64,000 nt of DNA from Elysia chlorotica (GCA_003991915.1 RQTK01000342.1:282510-346509); one strand, 5' to 3'. Counted from the first letter of the stretch, positions 23,065 to 34,177 are shown. A program made the numbers and translations. The notes: a model not told the origin generated them from the letters alone.

Positions 23065-24487
23065 TTTCTCCAACAGACGATTAAAGTTGTTTTTTTCAGC
23101 GTCTATTTCATCAGACGATTGCAAATCATTTACTTCAACAAACGATTACAAATATTCTACCCAACTGCCTCACGCTCAAACAATTTGACCTATAACCTCA
23201 AACTATCCCCTAAATCACACTGTACTGACATCCACCCAACTAAAAGGGGATGAAATCGGACTAAGTTGCCCTTTAGTTGGCTCAAATCGGGTAACTTCCA
23301 AGTAGTACCACTTTAGCCATCTCGTCCTTTAAGACTGAGCACTCACAATGACTACCGATTGTAAGCATCGAGTTTTGGCACCTGTATTCTTTCATAATGA
23401 AGATAAGCTCAAACTCAGTCGAATACTTCCAGAGTGGAATGTCATACTTTTCTCTTTTCTTTTTCCAGACCTCGAAGTACACTGGACTGAAACCAACGCT
23501 ACCATAAATTAGGCAATAGGCAATTAACCGTACGGGTCGTGTGGGATATATATCCTTTTCCTTCCGCCAGGTTTATCTTCAAGAGACCATTACAACGAAC
23601 CAGGGCTCGTAGGTAGTAAAATTACCGTTAGGAATGACATACAGAGCATTGGATAATAAAAAGGAAGAAAGGAATAGGTTTCGATAGGCGTCCTCAATCA
23701 AGATCAAGGTCTAGATTATAGGTCTGGAAGTTTTCGAAACGTTGAGTAAAAAAATATTTTTATGCACATCTGAAGGCTATCCCTAGTTTTTATATTTTTC
23801 ATTCGATACGCTCATCCCGCTTGATTCATACAGGTTAGTTCTTGTATATTCTTAGCATGACACAGATGAGACCGCAACAGATTTTATGTGTTTTCCCGAA
23901 TTTCCATTGTTGTGAATTGGGGTGTAAATGGAATCTAATTTTTGTGCAGGTTAATACCCCTCTTAATCCTTAATAACCATTATCGTTTGTCGCTTCCTGA
24001 CTGTGTAAAGCAGTCGGGTCATGCTGGTCTTAGTATACATTATGACCAAAGTGTGAAAGGAATAATTCTTCTCTATTCAGGCTGAAGATTGGAGGGGTTT
24101 AAACGGTGAATGCAATGCGCTTAATACATGTACAAAGTCCTTTATAATTATGGACAATTTACAAATTCTTGTCATAATGTGGGGCATAGCGAAAATGCAG
24201 TTTTACTTGTCCTTTTCGGTATTTTGGCGACCATGTTCATGTTGTAGCTTGTTTATGCCTCTTTTTACATTAAAAGAATGTATAGGAGTAATTAAAAACA
24301 TGAGGCAGAGCAAGACAGGTTATACACAGAGGGTCGTAAGATTCGAAATTAGCATGCATTCACGTGCCATTTTAAATTGTATTGGTCCCAAGCCTATTTT
24401 GAAATTCGAAATTTACTACATCTGCTAGTCATATTTCGTTTCAACTTTAGATATTCCAAGGACCGGTTAAAAGAACAGCAATGATAA
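23065..24487. other. No gene seen
   Basis: The left end (to about 23160) holds several diverged ACGATTACAAAT words. The remainder is unique DNA with short frames only. Confidence 0.45.
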
Positions 24488-24489
<2 letters not shown>

Positions 24490-24563
<74 letters not shown>

Positions 24564-24602
24564 CATGATCATGATGATGATGATGATGATGATGATGATG
24601 GT
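24490..24602. repeat. (GAT)n microsatellite
   Basis: About 36 GAT units with two ATC interruptions near 24564. The poly-methionine frame here is not a gene. Confidence 0.95.
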
Positions 24603-25220
24603 TCTGAGGACGACGACAGCGATTTATAATAGTGTTACTCTAACATTAAAAAACTGCCTTCTGATGTTGACTCCATGTCATATATATGTCCAGAACATTT
24701 TAACGAAAAGAGGGGAAAAGCTTGAAGAATGAACTAAAGATTAAAACTACAATGAATTTACAGATTCATTCCAGTGCGAACGGATAACTTCAGGCTGTTC
24801 CATTTTTAATCTTCTTAATACGAAACAGGTGGGGAGCATTTTGTCTTTTCACCGTGACTTCAAAAAATTCATCACCTAGTTAAGTTACTTGATATCATAA
24901 AAGTATGTGAACCGACAAAAAATGAATACAATTGAATACAATTTTTTTTCACTCTGCGCTGTTGCTTTGAGTGTAAAAATCTTAAGATAACAATAAAAAA
25001 TGTGTGCAAAAGAAAGCCTTAGAGGCTGGGGAGATATCAGTTATAGAAAGATTAAAATTTCAGCCTCAGTGGTTCTAGATCAAAAAGCGCGGAGACTTAA
25101 GACGGCGCAACCTGTGCTCACTGTTGTCCAAAAGCCTTGGGCGTTTTCTTTGATTCCAAGATTTCTTGTTCAACCTGGCGCAGTGGAAACAGTGAAAGAT
25201 ATGTCTGAGTACCAAAGGCC
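24603..25220. other. No gene seen
   Basis: A frame of about 95 codons from 25000 runs into the M1 copy at its end and shows no domain. It is not supported as a gene. Confidence 0.4.
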
Positions 25221-25223
25221 TTA

Positions 25224-25315
25224 CGATAGCTGGGTTTATGGCGAGAACGAAGACGGTAGAGAGGTAATCCGGACCGGCGTCCAATCATAGCACTGCCTTA
25301 GACTTACGGAAACGG
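25224..25315. repeat. M1 interspersed repeat, inverted partial copy
   Basis: GCGAGAACGAAGACGGTA, CCGGCGTCCAATCATAGC and CCTTAGACTTACGG are in M1 order. Upstream ACGGCGCAACCTGTGCTCAC (25103-25122) also occurs, in part, upstream of the next M1 copy at about 26730, so that block may belong to the element. Confidence 0.6.
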
Positions 25316-26250
25316 AAAGTACGAACAATCGGATAATCCTTTGCCTAAGGTGTCTATCGGTGTGTAGAGCACAAGGCCTGCAATAAACTTTGGCAACACA
25401 GGCCGGCAGCTGCAGTAAAAACTTTTCGTCTTTTAATTTCTTTTCTTCATTTTATGGACGATCTAGAAAAAAAAAGTTTTATTTCAAACTATGGGTAAAG
25501 TGTGTATAATTAATCAACCTCGTTGGCGAAGTTTTTTTTAATTTCAAAATTAATTAACTAAATTAATGAGCTTTGAAAGTGAAAGGTTTTTGGAAAAAAG
25601 AATAGTTTGTATTACCGGAAAAAAAAGAAATCATACGTGGTGGTAAAGTAACGGGTTTAAATTACTTAAAGCAATAGTTTTTATTATAAAGACGTCGGTT
25701 TGGGTTGGGTTCTACCGTAAAGGTAGTAAAATATATATAGTCTGTTAATTTGAATTTTACACTTCAGCCATGCAATACCCACAAAATTTGTGGTAACTAG
25801 CCAATACGCTGGATACAGATATTTTAATAATTTTTTTTAATGCATTATTGTTTGTTTATAAGTATCACTAAAGTTTTGTTTGTTTTCGGAAGCAATAGTT
25901 TGTGTGCTTATTTTACAAAGGCAGAGATAGATTTTTTTTTATTGATTTGCTATTATCTCTTTCCTCTTTAATTCAGTGCTTTGTAATCTCAGCCTTGTGA
26001 TCCTCGAAAATAGGAGTGTGTCTGTATCATTGTTTAATATGATTTTGACGGAGACATCACTATCTTTACAATCTATCCCGACCCAAATTTTCGACAAAGT
26101 CTGTTATAAGATGAGAAAAAAACTATACATGTACCTCTAAACAATCAACATCGCATTCATTATTGTTATTCAAATCTGTATATGCTTTGATCTCACACAA
26201 AACAAAACTTAAACAGATAAAAATAATATCGATTTTTCAAGATTTTTGTT
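25316..26250. other. No gene seen; AT-rich
   Basis: Long A/T runs and short frames. Nothing was recognised. Confidence 0.45.
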
Positions 26251-26680
26251 ATTTAATTAGCTCAAATAGATCTCAGCCGTGAGGTCTGTTTTGAAAAATA
26301 AAGGAATTAAGATGAATAGACCCTAAGAGTGATTATCTATGGGAATAAAACAACCCGTTGTTAGAAACAATCGACTTCTTTCTAGGAAACAAAAGCGCAA
26401 CAAAAGATTAAAGCAGAAGAGATAAAAACCTGTTAACCGGCCTGTGTGAGACAGATAGTCGCGCTCTGTTACGTACGTAATCTTTATACACCACCAGAAA
26501 AGATTAGCGCTCACGGTAATTGAAAAGCTAAATCGATTTGAGTTCATCGGGCCGACATCCCGGCACGAGAAGAACGGTCATAGAGATTAATAATTTTCAG
26601 TTGAATATCAAAGTCGCGCGTGTGGGTTTGGGGTTTATTATAATATATAAATAATAGCCGCAAGCCTACCTTTATGTTCC
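26251..26680. other. Complex stretch, possible conserved non-coding DNA
   Basis: Balanced composition with site-like words: AACAAAAGATTAAAGC, GAGATTAATAATTTTC, TTACGTACGTAA (a perfect palindrome at 26469-26480). There is no exon support. A regulatory role is inference only. Confidence 0.2.
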
Positions 26681-26703
26681 TTTGTTCCCGCTTTCAAGGT
26701 AGC

Positions 26704-26926
26704 CCCGTGTGAGCACAAGGCCGTTACATACGGCGCAACCGTGCTCACCCATTCTTTAGCTGGGGTTAAGCGACAGGTGAGCGCCGGGATTAGCCGTCGT
26801 CCCGGCCTGAAATCGCAAATCAATCAGGGGAGGTTTTGCGAAATGGGGATTAAAAGCGAAACGAGGACGATAGGTAAAGTAATATCTACCGGCATCCAAT
26901 CATAGCTCTAATCTATTACTGACGGG
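26704..26926. repeat. M1 interspersed repeat with hairpin-forming flank
   Basis: The M1 blocks (AGCGAAACGAGGACGATAGG, CCGGCATCCAATCATAGCTC) occupy 26848-26926. Just upstream, GTGAGCAC (26709-26716) and GTGCTCAC (26741-26748) form inverted arms around CCGT/ACGG inner arms. Confidence 0.55.
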
Positions 26927-27658
26927 ACCGAGGCTACCCAAAATAACGGGCAGAGTCAGAAATGGACTGAAGTGAACATGTTATTGCATATCAAGGGCAA
27001 CAGTGATCTATTTATTTTAAATTAGTATCATAGTTAGGACAGATAGATGCTCAGTGAGTATTTTTTGTTCGGCCTACAAGCCTACTAGACTAAGAATATA
27101 AACTGTCCTAACTGTGCCAAATATTTAAATGATTATGTCTCACTTTGGTTCTAAATGCATGTTTGTTTATTTCAGTGACTTTGCCTGTATATTTAAAACC
27201 TCGGGCGGGGTCAATGAGCAATGAGAAATTCAGAAAACCCTTTGTGTGAAGACTGGATTACGTCAAAAGTTATCGCAGTGTAGATCGCTAAGCCTGTATT
27301 AGTAATTATGTTATCTCGCAATATGCCTCTCAGCTTGCACCGGCTTCGCCCGGCAGGCACGTGACCGTTTTGTCAGCACTGGGAGGTGAAACAAACCCAG
27401 GAGCCATGGGTGAGTGTTTGCCTGTTTGGGGATGGACCTAGCACCACAGGGCCCCGGCTCCTATCTCACATTCTCAGCGTGGGGTGAAGGCGCCTGGTGT
27501 GCAGGTACATGTACAGGCTAATTAATTTCTGATCAGGAGTTGGCGGTTGTGGTTGTGTGTGTGTATGCGTGGGTGGGGGGGGGGGGACTGAGAGGAAATT
27601 TGAATATAAATATTATGTAAATGAAGCTTAAAGATTAGACCAAGATAGTATTGTGGAC

Positions 27659-27853
27659 AGATTCGACCCGACGCAAGTGGTAGAGTGTTGATCTTTCAAT
27701 CGGGAGGACCGCTGTTCGAAAACTACAATCGGTAAAAATAAAAAAAAGTTATTGAATCCGTCATCGCTCCCTACTTGTGGGGTCTGGCACAATATAGCCT
27801 ACATAGTGCTGACGTTGGACGTTAAGCAACCAATTCGACTCAACTCAACTTAA
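27659..27853 (+). mobile_element. SINE, family 2, internally deleted (copy in block 1)
   Basis: The head ACGCAAGTGGTAGAGTGTTG and TCAATCGGGAGGACC passes through CTCCCTACTTGTGGGGTC directly into CACAATATAGCC and the tail. The central GAGACAGGAGTC to GTCAGACGT part is missing. Confidence 0.85.
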
Positions 27854-27960
27854 TGTTATTTCTTTTTCAAAGGCGGTATGAGTGGTGGAGAGGGACTTTT
27901 AATGTAAATACAGTTCAAACCTAACGGGAAAATGCGAAGGCAGTGGGGTAGGTATAGGAA

Positions 27961-28088
27961 GGTAAGTTCAAACCTTACAGCATCGGGAACGTTAAAGTCG
28001 GGAAAAGGCAGAGGGGGAGGGGGGGAGAGAGAGAGAGAGAGAGAAAGGGAGGAGAGGAGGGGGAGAGAGAGAGAGAGAGAGAGAAAAA

Positions 28089-28173
<85 letters not shown>

Positions 28174-28183
28174 AAGAGAGAGA

Positions 28184-28230
<47 letters not shown>

Positions 28231-28250
28231 CAGCTGGCAGTGGGGTAGGT
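27961..28250. repeat. GA-rich insertion flanked by a short direct repeat
   Basis: Relative to the other duplicate (29936), copy 1 has about 290 extra bases, mostly (GA)n at 28019-28226. GGCAGTGGGGTAGGTA followed by an AGGAAGG stretch occurs on both sides (about 27940 and 28236). The flanking repeat may be a target duplication or the result of slippage or unequal exchange. Confidence 0.7.
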
Positions 28251-28503
28251 AGAGGAAGGAGTGAAGTGAAATAAAGTTGACAAACGTTGCTAAAGCAATA
28301 ATTATTAAGAGTATTAATTTTATACTAAACTCTTGTATACATGTATTGACAAACTACCTGTATGATTTATACTATACTGAAGCAAAAAGATGTAGCAATA
28401 GGTCTATAATATAAGCAGAGTCCTCAGATCTAGAGCCAAACAATTTGCGATCCTCACGACATTAACAGCTTACGAAATCACGCCGCTTAGAAATAGACTT
28501 TTC

Positions 28504-28775
28504 TGATCGCTCCGTAAGTCTAGGATTAAAGACGCCTTCTGATGACGAGGCCTTAAGTGGCAGAGATGACAATTATTGTGATTGTAAGGGAATCTGAATC
28601 TGCTTCCAATCCTAGACTTACGGAGCCAATCAGCAAGTAGGAAATCTTATGACTAAGAGGTGTTATTATTCCATCCGCTAACGTTGTGTGTATCGCAAAA
28701 GCTTAGATTGAACGCCGTTTCAGATTTCCTTCCTGTAGTCTTCATTACGTTAAGGACCGGAGTTATCGCAAGACA
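28504..28775. repeat. M1 repeat arranged as an inverted pair
   Basis: CTCCGTAAGTCTAGGATT (28511 onward) faces its inverse AATCCTAGACTTACGGAG (ending near 28624), giving a stem of about 18 bases and a loop of about 80 bases. A further M1 right part (GATTGAACGCCGTTTCAGAT to TTATCGCAAGACA) follows. Confidence 0.65.
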
Positions 28776-29029
28776 AAGGGGGCGCGGTGACCCTGGGGTA
28801 GAACATCAACTTCTGACGTAAAAGGTTCGTGGTTTAAGCCCTGGCTATTTCGCTCCCTACTGGCTAGATCTGTGTCAGATTGAATGTGATCGACTGAGAC
28901 GGTATACCCGCCCTGTCTCGTGCGTGGTCAGCAGCACATAAAATTGTCAGACGTCAGTCTTGGGGCCCGTCCACAATATAGTCTGTATAGTGCGGATGTT
29001 GGACGTTAAACCAACTCAACTACAACTAC
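28776..29029 (+). mobile_element. SINE, family 1, with target site duplication
   Basis: A complete head-to-tail copy flanked by CGCAAGACA at 28767-28775 and 29030-29038. The target is the right end of the M1 block. Confidence 0.9.
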
Positions 29030-29041
29030 CGCAAGACATCT

Positions 29042-29212
29042 GGGGGCGCGGTGGTCTTGGGGTAGAACATCGGCTTCTGACGCAAAAAATCCGTGGTTCG
29101 AGTCATGACGATTTCGCTCCCTGCTGGCTAGGTCGGTGTCAGTTTAATGTGACCGACTGAGACAGGAGTCATGGTATCCCCGCCCTGTCTCGTGTGTGGC
29201 AGCACATAAAAA
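29042..29212 (+). mobile_element. SINE, family 1, cut off by the duplication junction
   Basis: This follows the previous SINE after only CGCAAGACATCTG. It keeps the head and body to GTGGCAGCACATAAA, then switches at 29213 to the start of the duplicated block. Confidence 0.85.
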
Positions 29213-29213
29213 T

Positions 29214-29950
29214 AGAAAACCCTTTGCTTAAGGACTGGATTACGTCAAAAGTTATCGCTGCGTATCGCAAAGCCTGTATTAGTAATTATGTTATCTCGCA
29301 ATATGCCTCTCAGCTTGCACCGGCTTCGTCCGGGGGGCACGCGACCGTTTTGTCAGCACTGGGAGGTGAAACAAACCCAGGAGCCATGGGTGAGTGTTTG
29401 CCTGTTTGGGGATGGACCTAGCACCACAGGGCCCCGGCTCCTATCTCACATTCTCAGCGTGGGGTGAAGGCGCCTGGTGTGCAGGTACATGTACAGGCTA
29501 ATTAATTTCTGATCAGGAGTTGGCGGTTGTGGTTGTGTGTGTGTATGGGGGGGGGGGGGGGGGGGGACTGAGAGGAAATTTGAATATAAATATTATGTAA
29601 ATGAAGCTCAAAGATTGCACCAAGATAGTATTGTGGACAGATTCGATCCGACGCAAGTGGTAGGGTGTTGATCTTTCAATCGGGAGGTCCCCGGTTCGAA
29701 ACTTACAATCGGTAAAAAAAAGTTATTGAATCCGTCATCGCTCCCTACTTGTGGGGTCTGGCACAATATAGCCTATAATAGTGCTGACGTTGGATGTTGA
29801 GCAACCAATTCGACTCAACTCAACTTAATGTTATTTCTTTTTCAAAGGCGGTATGAGTGATGGAGAGGGACTTTTAATGCAAATACAATTCAAACCTAAC
29901 GGGAAAATGCGAAGGCAGTGGGGTAGGTATAGGAAGGTGTGAAAAATAAA
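29214..29950. repeat. Second copy of the duplicated block, left part
   Basis: Matches 27232-27960 closely. Its G-run near 29549-29567 is longer than that of copy 1, and the GA-rich insertion is absent. Confidence 0.85.
29639..29825 (+). mobile_element. SINE, family 2, internally deleted (copy in block 2)
   Basis: Same internal deletion as 27659-27853, so the deletion predates the block duplication. Box B is better preserved here (CCGGTTCGAAACTT). Confidence 0.85.
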
Positions 29951-30139
29951 GTTGACAAACGTTAAAGCAATATTTAGTAGGAGTTTTTAAACTAATATAA
30001 TGTCTTGTATCTGTTTACAAACTGTCTGTATAATTCTTACTACACTGACGCAATAGTATGTAGCAATAGGTATAATTATTATATCAACAGAGCCCTTAGA
30101 TATAGACCTAAACTCTAATATCAAAGAGCTTTGTTCGAT

Positions 30140-30240
30140 ATTCGCCCCCTATAACTGGTTGGTTCGGTGTCAGTATAATGTAACAGACTGAGACAGCACA
30201 TAAAATTGTCAGACGTAAGTATTGGGACCCATCGTCGTAT
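30140..30240 (+). mobile_element. SINE body fragment
   Basis: TCGCCCCCTATAACTGGTTG, GTGTCAGTATAATGT, GACTGAGACAGC and ACATAAAATTGTCAGACGTA are in SINE order; head and tail are missing. Copy 1 of the block lacks it. Confidence 0.65.
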
Positions 30241-30274
30241 AGGACTCCCTAGAGGAACCTAGGAGACGTTCAAC

Positions 30275-30527
30275 CCTATAGAGAACTATGATCAGAGACG
30301 CTCCCCAATGACGAGGCCTAAAGCGGCAGTGATGACAATAAATTGTGATTGTAAAGAAATCTGAATCTGTTTCCAGTCCTAGACTTACGGAGCCAATCAG
30401 CGAGTAGGAAATCTTATGGATAAGAGGCGCTATAGTTGTGTGGACCGCAAAAGCTTAGATTGAACGCCGTTTCAGATTTCCTCCGTGTAGTCTTCATTAT
30501 ATTAAAGACCCCAGTTATCGCAAGACA
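30275..30527. repeat. M1 repeat, second duplicate
   Basis: Counterpart of 28504-28775; the right half (GTCCTAGACTTACGGAGCC to TTATCGCAAGACA) is well kept, the left arm of the inverted pair is eroded. Confidence 0.6.
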
Positions 30528-30792
30528 AGGGGGGCGCGGTGGCCCTGGGGTAGAACATCAGCTTCTGACGCAAAAGGTCCGTGGTTCGAGCTCTGGCGAT
30601 TTCGCTCCCTACTGGCTAGGTCGGTGTCAGTTTAATGTGACCGGCTGAGACAGGAGTCATGGTATCCCCGCCCTGTCTCGTGTGTGGCAGCACATAAAAA
30701 TATTAATTGTCAGACGTCAGTCTTGGGGCCCGTCCAGAATATAGCCTATATAGTGCTGATGTTAGAAGTTAAACCAACTCAGCTACAACTAC
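30528..30792 (+). mobile_element. SINE, family 1, with target site duplication
   Basis: Complete copy flanked by CGCAAGACA (30519-30527 and 30793-30801). It is the counterpart of 28776-29029 and has a small ATATT insertion before GTCAGACGTC. Confidence 0.9.
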
Positions 30793-30805
30793 CGCAAGAC
30801 ATCTG

Positions 30806-31064
30806 GGGGCGCGGTGGTCTGGGGGTAAAACATCGGGTTCCGACGCAAAAGGTCCGAGTTCGAATCCTGGCGACTGCGTTCCCTACTGGTTGTGTTGGTG
30901 TCAGTTTAATGTCACTGGCTAAGACAGAAGTCATGGTATCACCCCGCTGTCTCGTGCGTGGCAGCACATAAAGTTGTCAGACGTCAGTCTTGGGGCCCGT
31001 CCACAATATAGCCTATATAGTGCTGGTGTTGGACGTTAAACCAACTCAACAACAAATCAACAAC
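30806..31064 (+). mobile_element. SINE, family 1, with 13-bp target site duplication
   Basis: Complete copy flanked by CGCAAGACATCTG at 30793-30805 and 31065-31077. It is the full-length counterpart of the truncated SINE at 29042-29212. The target lies next to the preceding SINE, so two insertions used almost the same site. Confidence 0.9.
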
Positions 31065-31077
31065 CGCAAGACATCTG

Positions 31078-31464
31078 TTGTCTTCGACGAAAGTGACGCT
31101 CACCTAAAAAAAAAAAAAGAAGAAGTTCCGCCTTCAACCCCCCCCTCCTCCTTTCCCCCCATCCCTTTCCTCGACAAAGAACCATATTTAACAGTGGCGG
31201 GCGGTCGGGTTTTTTTTAAACAAGTTTCGCGTTTTTTCGGTGCACACGTCGCCGCGCTAAACAAGTTGCACAGGTTGTTTTGAACGCGCGCGTGCACTCC
31301 AATCTGTAGTCCCATTCACCCAGTCATCTTTTCCCCATTATCATATCTTTAGAGATTCACATGTTCCGATTTTTTAATGCTCTATGTTGATGTCTTTGTT
31401 ATTTTCCCTTAGCGCCGTGTCCATCTTCGCTTGTTTCGAACTGTGGCATTGTTTTAAATTACTT
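31078..31464. other. No gene seen
   Basis: Begins with TTGTCTTCGACGAAAG, the original flank of the SINE target, then an A-run and a C-rich run (31136-31160). A hairpin-like GAACTTTCG is not evident. No exon was supported. Confidence 0.35.
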
Positions 31465-32045
31465 TGATCTCGAAATGTCTTGTGTTTCATTGTATGTAGT
31501 GTCCTAACAATTTACCTAGAAATCTATAATTTGGTTTTGCTCACGTTTGATATTGTTTGTTGTTGCTTTTGTTGGTGTTTTTTGTTGTTGTTTGTTTATT
31601 GTTTGTTTAAATGGGTTTTGTGTGTGTGTGTGTGTGTGTGTTTTGGTGTTGTTTTTTTTGTCTTTTGATTCAGAATTTATGTTAGATATAAATCGTACAG
31701 GATTAATATTAAATACAAATTTCAAATATATTGACAGGTACCCGCTACGCAACATTTATAATTTTATAATTTTAAAAGTTTTCCTTTAATCTCGATATGT
31801 CTTGTGTTTCATTGTATGTAGTGCGTCCTAACAATTTCCTTAAAATCTATCAGTTGATTTTGCTCACATTTTGTATTTGTTGTTGTTTCTTGTTGTTGTT
31901 GTTTGTTTGTTTGTTTAGTTGTTGTTGTTTTTTTGTTTTTTTTTCATACAGAAGTATTATGTTTGATATAAATCGTACGGAATTAATATTTAAATAAATG
32001 TCAAATATATTGACGCAACATTACAATTTTATGATTTTAAAAGTA
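31465..32045. repeat. Tandem duplication, about 323-bp unit, 2 copies
   Basis: TCGAAATGTCTTGTGTTTCA (31470) and its copy near 31793 both continue through ATTGTATGTAGTG, TTTTGCTCAC, a TTG/TG-rich stretch, ATATAAATCGTAC and AAATATATTGAC. The TG run (31618-31642) is present only in the first copy. Confidence 0.85.
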
Positions 32046-32547
32046 TGACAAATAATGGAGTTGGAATATGATTGTACATAGAAAGATCAATATAGATACT
32101 TATATTGTTGATTAGTAATATAATGTTATTTGATAAATGAAAAAAATATTCTAAAAATCTATTAACATTAGCATTTTCTCATCGAGCAGCGTCCCCCTCC
32201 CCCCCTGGTTGTAAAGTGAAAATCCAAATACATTTTTTAATATCTCTATAATACATTAGGTTCAGCCTTCTTCACATTATATTATTGACAACGAGAAATT
32301 AACACAAGAATTGAAGAAGAAGAAAAAAAACGGGTCTTTTTAATCGACAGTCTAAATTTAATTCGAAATTTATTGAAGAATACAGCATAATTAATTACGA
32401 TACTGTCTAAAAGGATAATTATGCCAAGTTTAACTCAATTGTATACAAAACAAAATATGGAGAAGATTTCATTCACTAGTTAATGTACAAGTTTCCAATA
32501 GTCAATGATAGTCAGAAATTTACGCGCCCATTATTTAAAATACTTTA
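32046..32547. other. No gene seen; AT-rich
   Basis: No repeat or exon recognised. Confidence 0.45.
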
Positions 32548-32726
32548 TTATTCATCCATTCTTCATTCTTCACTCATTCATTCATTCATTCATTCATTCA
32601 TTCATTCATTCATTCATTCATTCATTCATTCATTCATCCATCCCTTAATTCATTCATTCATTCATTCATTCATTCATTCATTAATTCACTCATTCATTCA
32701 TTCATTCATTCATTCATTCATTCATC
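32548..32726. repeat. (ATTC)n microsatellite
   Basis: Three blocks of perfect ATTC units are separated by short ATCC, TTAATTC and CACTC interruptions. The serine/isoleucine/histidine/phenylalanine frame across it is an artefact. Confidence 0.95.
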
Positions 32727-33271
32727 AAGTACCTGGTCTAGAGAAGACATAGGTGTTCATGGCAGTAATGCATCTCCTTGCTCAGACAACTTTAAAAAAA
32801 TGTAAATTACTCTTTTCTAAATGGGTTATTCTTTGTCTACCTCTACTCCTTTTATTTTTACATGTCCTACAAATTCCGTTTCTATTTTTCTTATAGTTTT
32901 TACCAAAAATAATTTTCTCTAACCTCTCTGGCCTATCGTTTGATATCTTATCCTTCTTTGATATTCTTTATATTCTTTTTAATAACCACATTGATTTCCT
33001 GCTGTCTCAAGTCTTTTTTCTAACATCACTTTGTTATAGCTCGATATCAGAAAAGGTTAATAGGCAATGCGCAATCACATTACGTAAACAAGTTTTATCC
33101 ATGTTAGAAGATCTGGGAGCTTCGTAAACAATAATCCCGTAAACATAGCGTTAAAAATAAAATCGTTGTTGACTTTTCATAATGACTACATCATTGCGTA
33201 CAACGCCCATCCTAATCTGTTTTATCTATATGTTTATGTAGAACCTACTGCTTTGTACACACACAAGACAA
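32727..33271. other. No gene seen
   Basis: T-rich unique DNA; nothing recognised. Confidence 0.45.
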
Positions 33272-33490
33272 GGGGCGAACTGGTGCAAGTGGCAGAGCAT
33301 TGGTCTCCCGATTGGGAGATCCCTATACCCTAGTTCAAAACCCACTTTCGGTTAAAAAATTGTGACTGGCTGAGACAGGAGTCATGTATTAGTCTCTGTG
33401 TGGCAGCAGGTAAAATTATCAGACGTTAGTCTTTGGACCCGTACACATTATAGTCTATGTAGGGCTTAATATGAACGCCAAGCAACAAAT
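33272..33490 (+). mobile_element. SINE, family 2, near full length
   Basis: A clear head: GGGGCGAACTGGTGCAAGTG, GCAGAGCATTGGTCTCCCG, a degraded box B (AGTTCAAAACCC) and CTTTCGGTTAAAAAA. The linker between the CGGT box and the GACTGGCTGAGACAGG block is deleted. The tail ends CGCCAAGCAACAAA. Confidence 0.85.
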
Positions 33491-33558
33491 ATATGCAAAC
33501 AAATATTACATACAGCGTCCCTCCTAATCATTCTGTTGTCTCTGCTTTGTCCATGTAT

Positions 33559-33822
33559 AGGGGGCGCAGCAGCCCCGGTGGAGAACATCGGCTTCCGACG
33601 CAAGAGGTCTGTGGTTCGAACCCTGATGATTTTGCCCCCTACTGGTTGGGTCGATATCAGAAGAGTGTGAGCGGCTGAGACAGGAGTCATGGTATCCCCG
33701 CCCTGTCTCGTGTGTGCCAACAGATAAAATTGCTAGACGTCAGTCTTGGGTCCCGTCCACAATATAGCCTATATAGTGCTGACGTTGGACGTTAAATCCA
33801 ACTCATACTCAAACTCAACTTT
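33559..33822 (+). mobile_element. SINE, family 1, full length
   Basis: All blocks are present from GGGGGCGCAGCAGCCCCGG to ACGTTGGACGTTAAATCC, with an intact box B (GGTTCGAACCCTG). It lies only about 70 bases after the family-2 copy, in the same orientation. Confidence 0.9.
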
Positions 33823-33956
33823 GGCCACGTATCAAGCTCAGGGCGTGAACGCGCTTGTTTTTGGTGCTGTTAATACACAACTGTTCCAATATGCAAAAAC
33901 ACTAGCTGTCGTAATTACTAGTAAGTACAAGGAGCCTATACCAGGTTAGCTTACTA

Positions 33957-34030
33957 AGTCGTCTTAAGACGACATATTCGCATGCTTAAGACGAGGTGCA
34001 AGCTTCTCACGACGTTGTACTTACGACTCC
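33957..34030. mobile_element. MITE-like element, short copy
   Basis: The right end ACGTTGTACTTACGACTCC matches the ends at 7551 and 20460. The left end AGTCGTCTTAAGACGAC is diverged and itself palindromic. Confidence 0.4.
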
Positions 34031-34177
34031 AAGTTTAAAAATAGTATGAAGGGTCATGTAGTCGTTAAATATTTTCTCTCCATCTCTTGATGTTTAGCAT
34101 CAGCCTCGCCCGGATAATCCTCATTCTCTACGGTGGTTGGCAAGTGCAAATCCTTTTCTGGCTTACTCATAATGCGT

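Larger units (their letters stand above)
27232..31077. repeat. Tandem duplication of a block of about 1.98 kb with SINEs
   Basis: Sequence from 27232 is repeated from 29214 with a spacing of 1980-1982 bases. Both copies contain the same order: a unique block with GGGGATGGACCTAGCACC, a G-run, an internally deleted family-2 SINE, a GCGAAGGCAGTGGGG region, a diverged M1-containing block, then family-1 SINEs. The first copy ends inside its second SINE at 29212, which marks the junction. Copy-specific changes include a GA-rich insertion in copy 1 and a partial SINE in copy 2. Confidence 0.85.

Noticed and set aside
24481-24732. Poly-methionine frame
   Set aside because: Produced by the GAT repeat.
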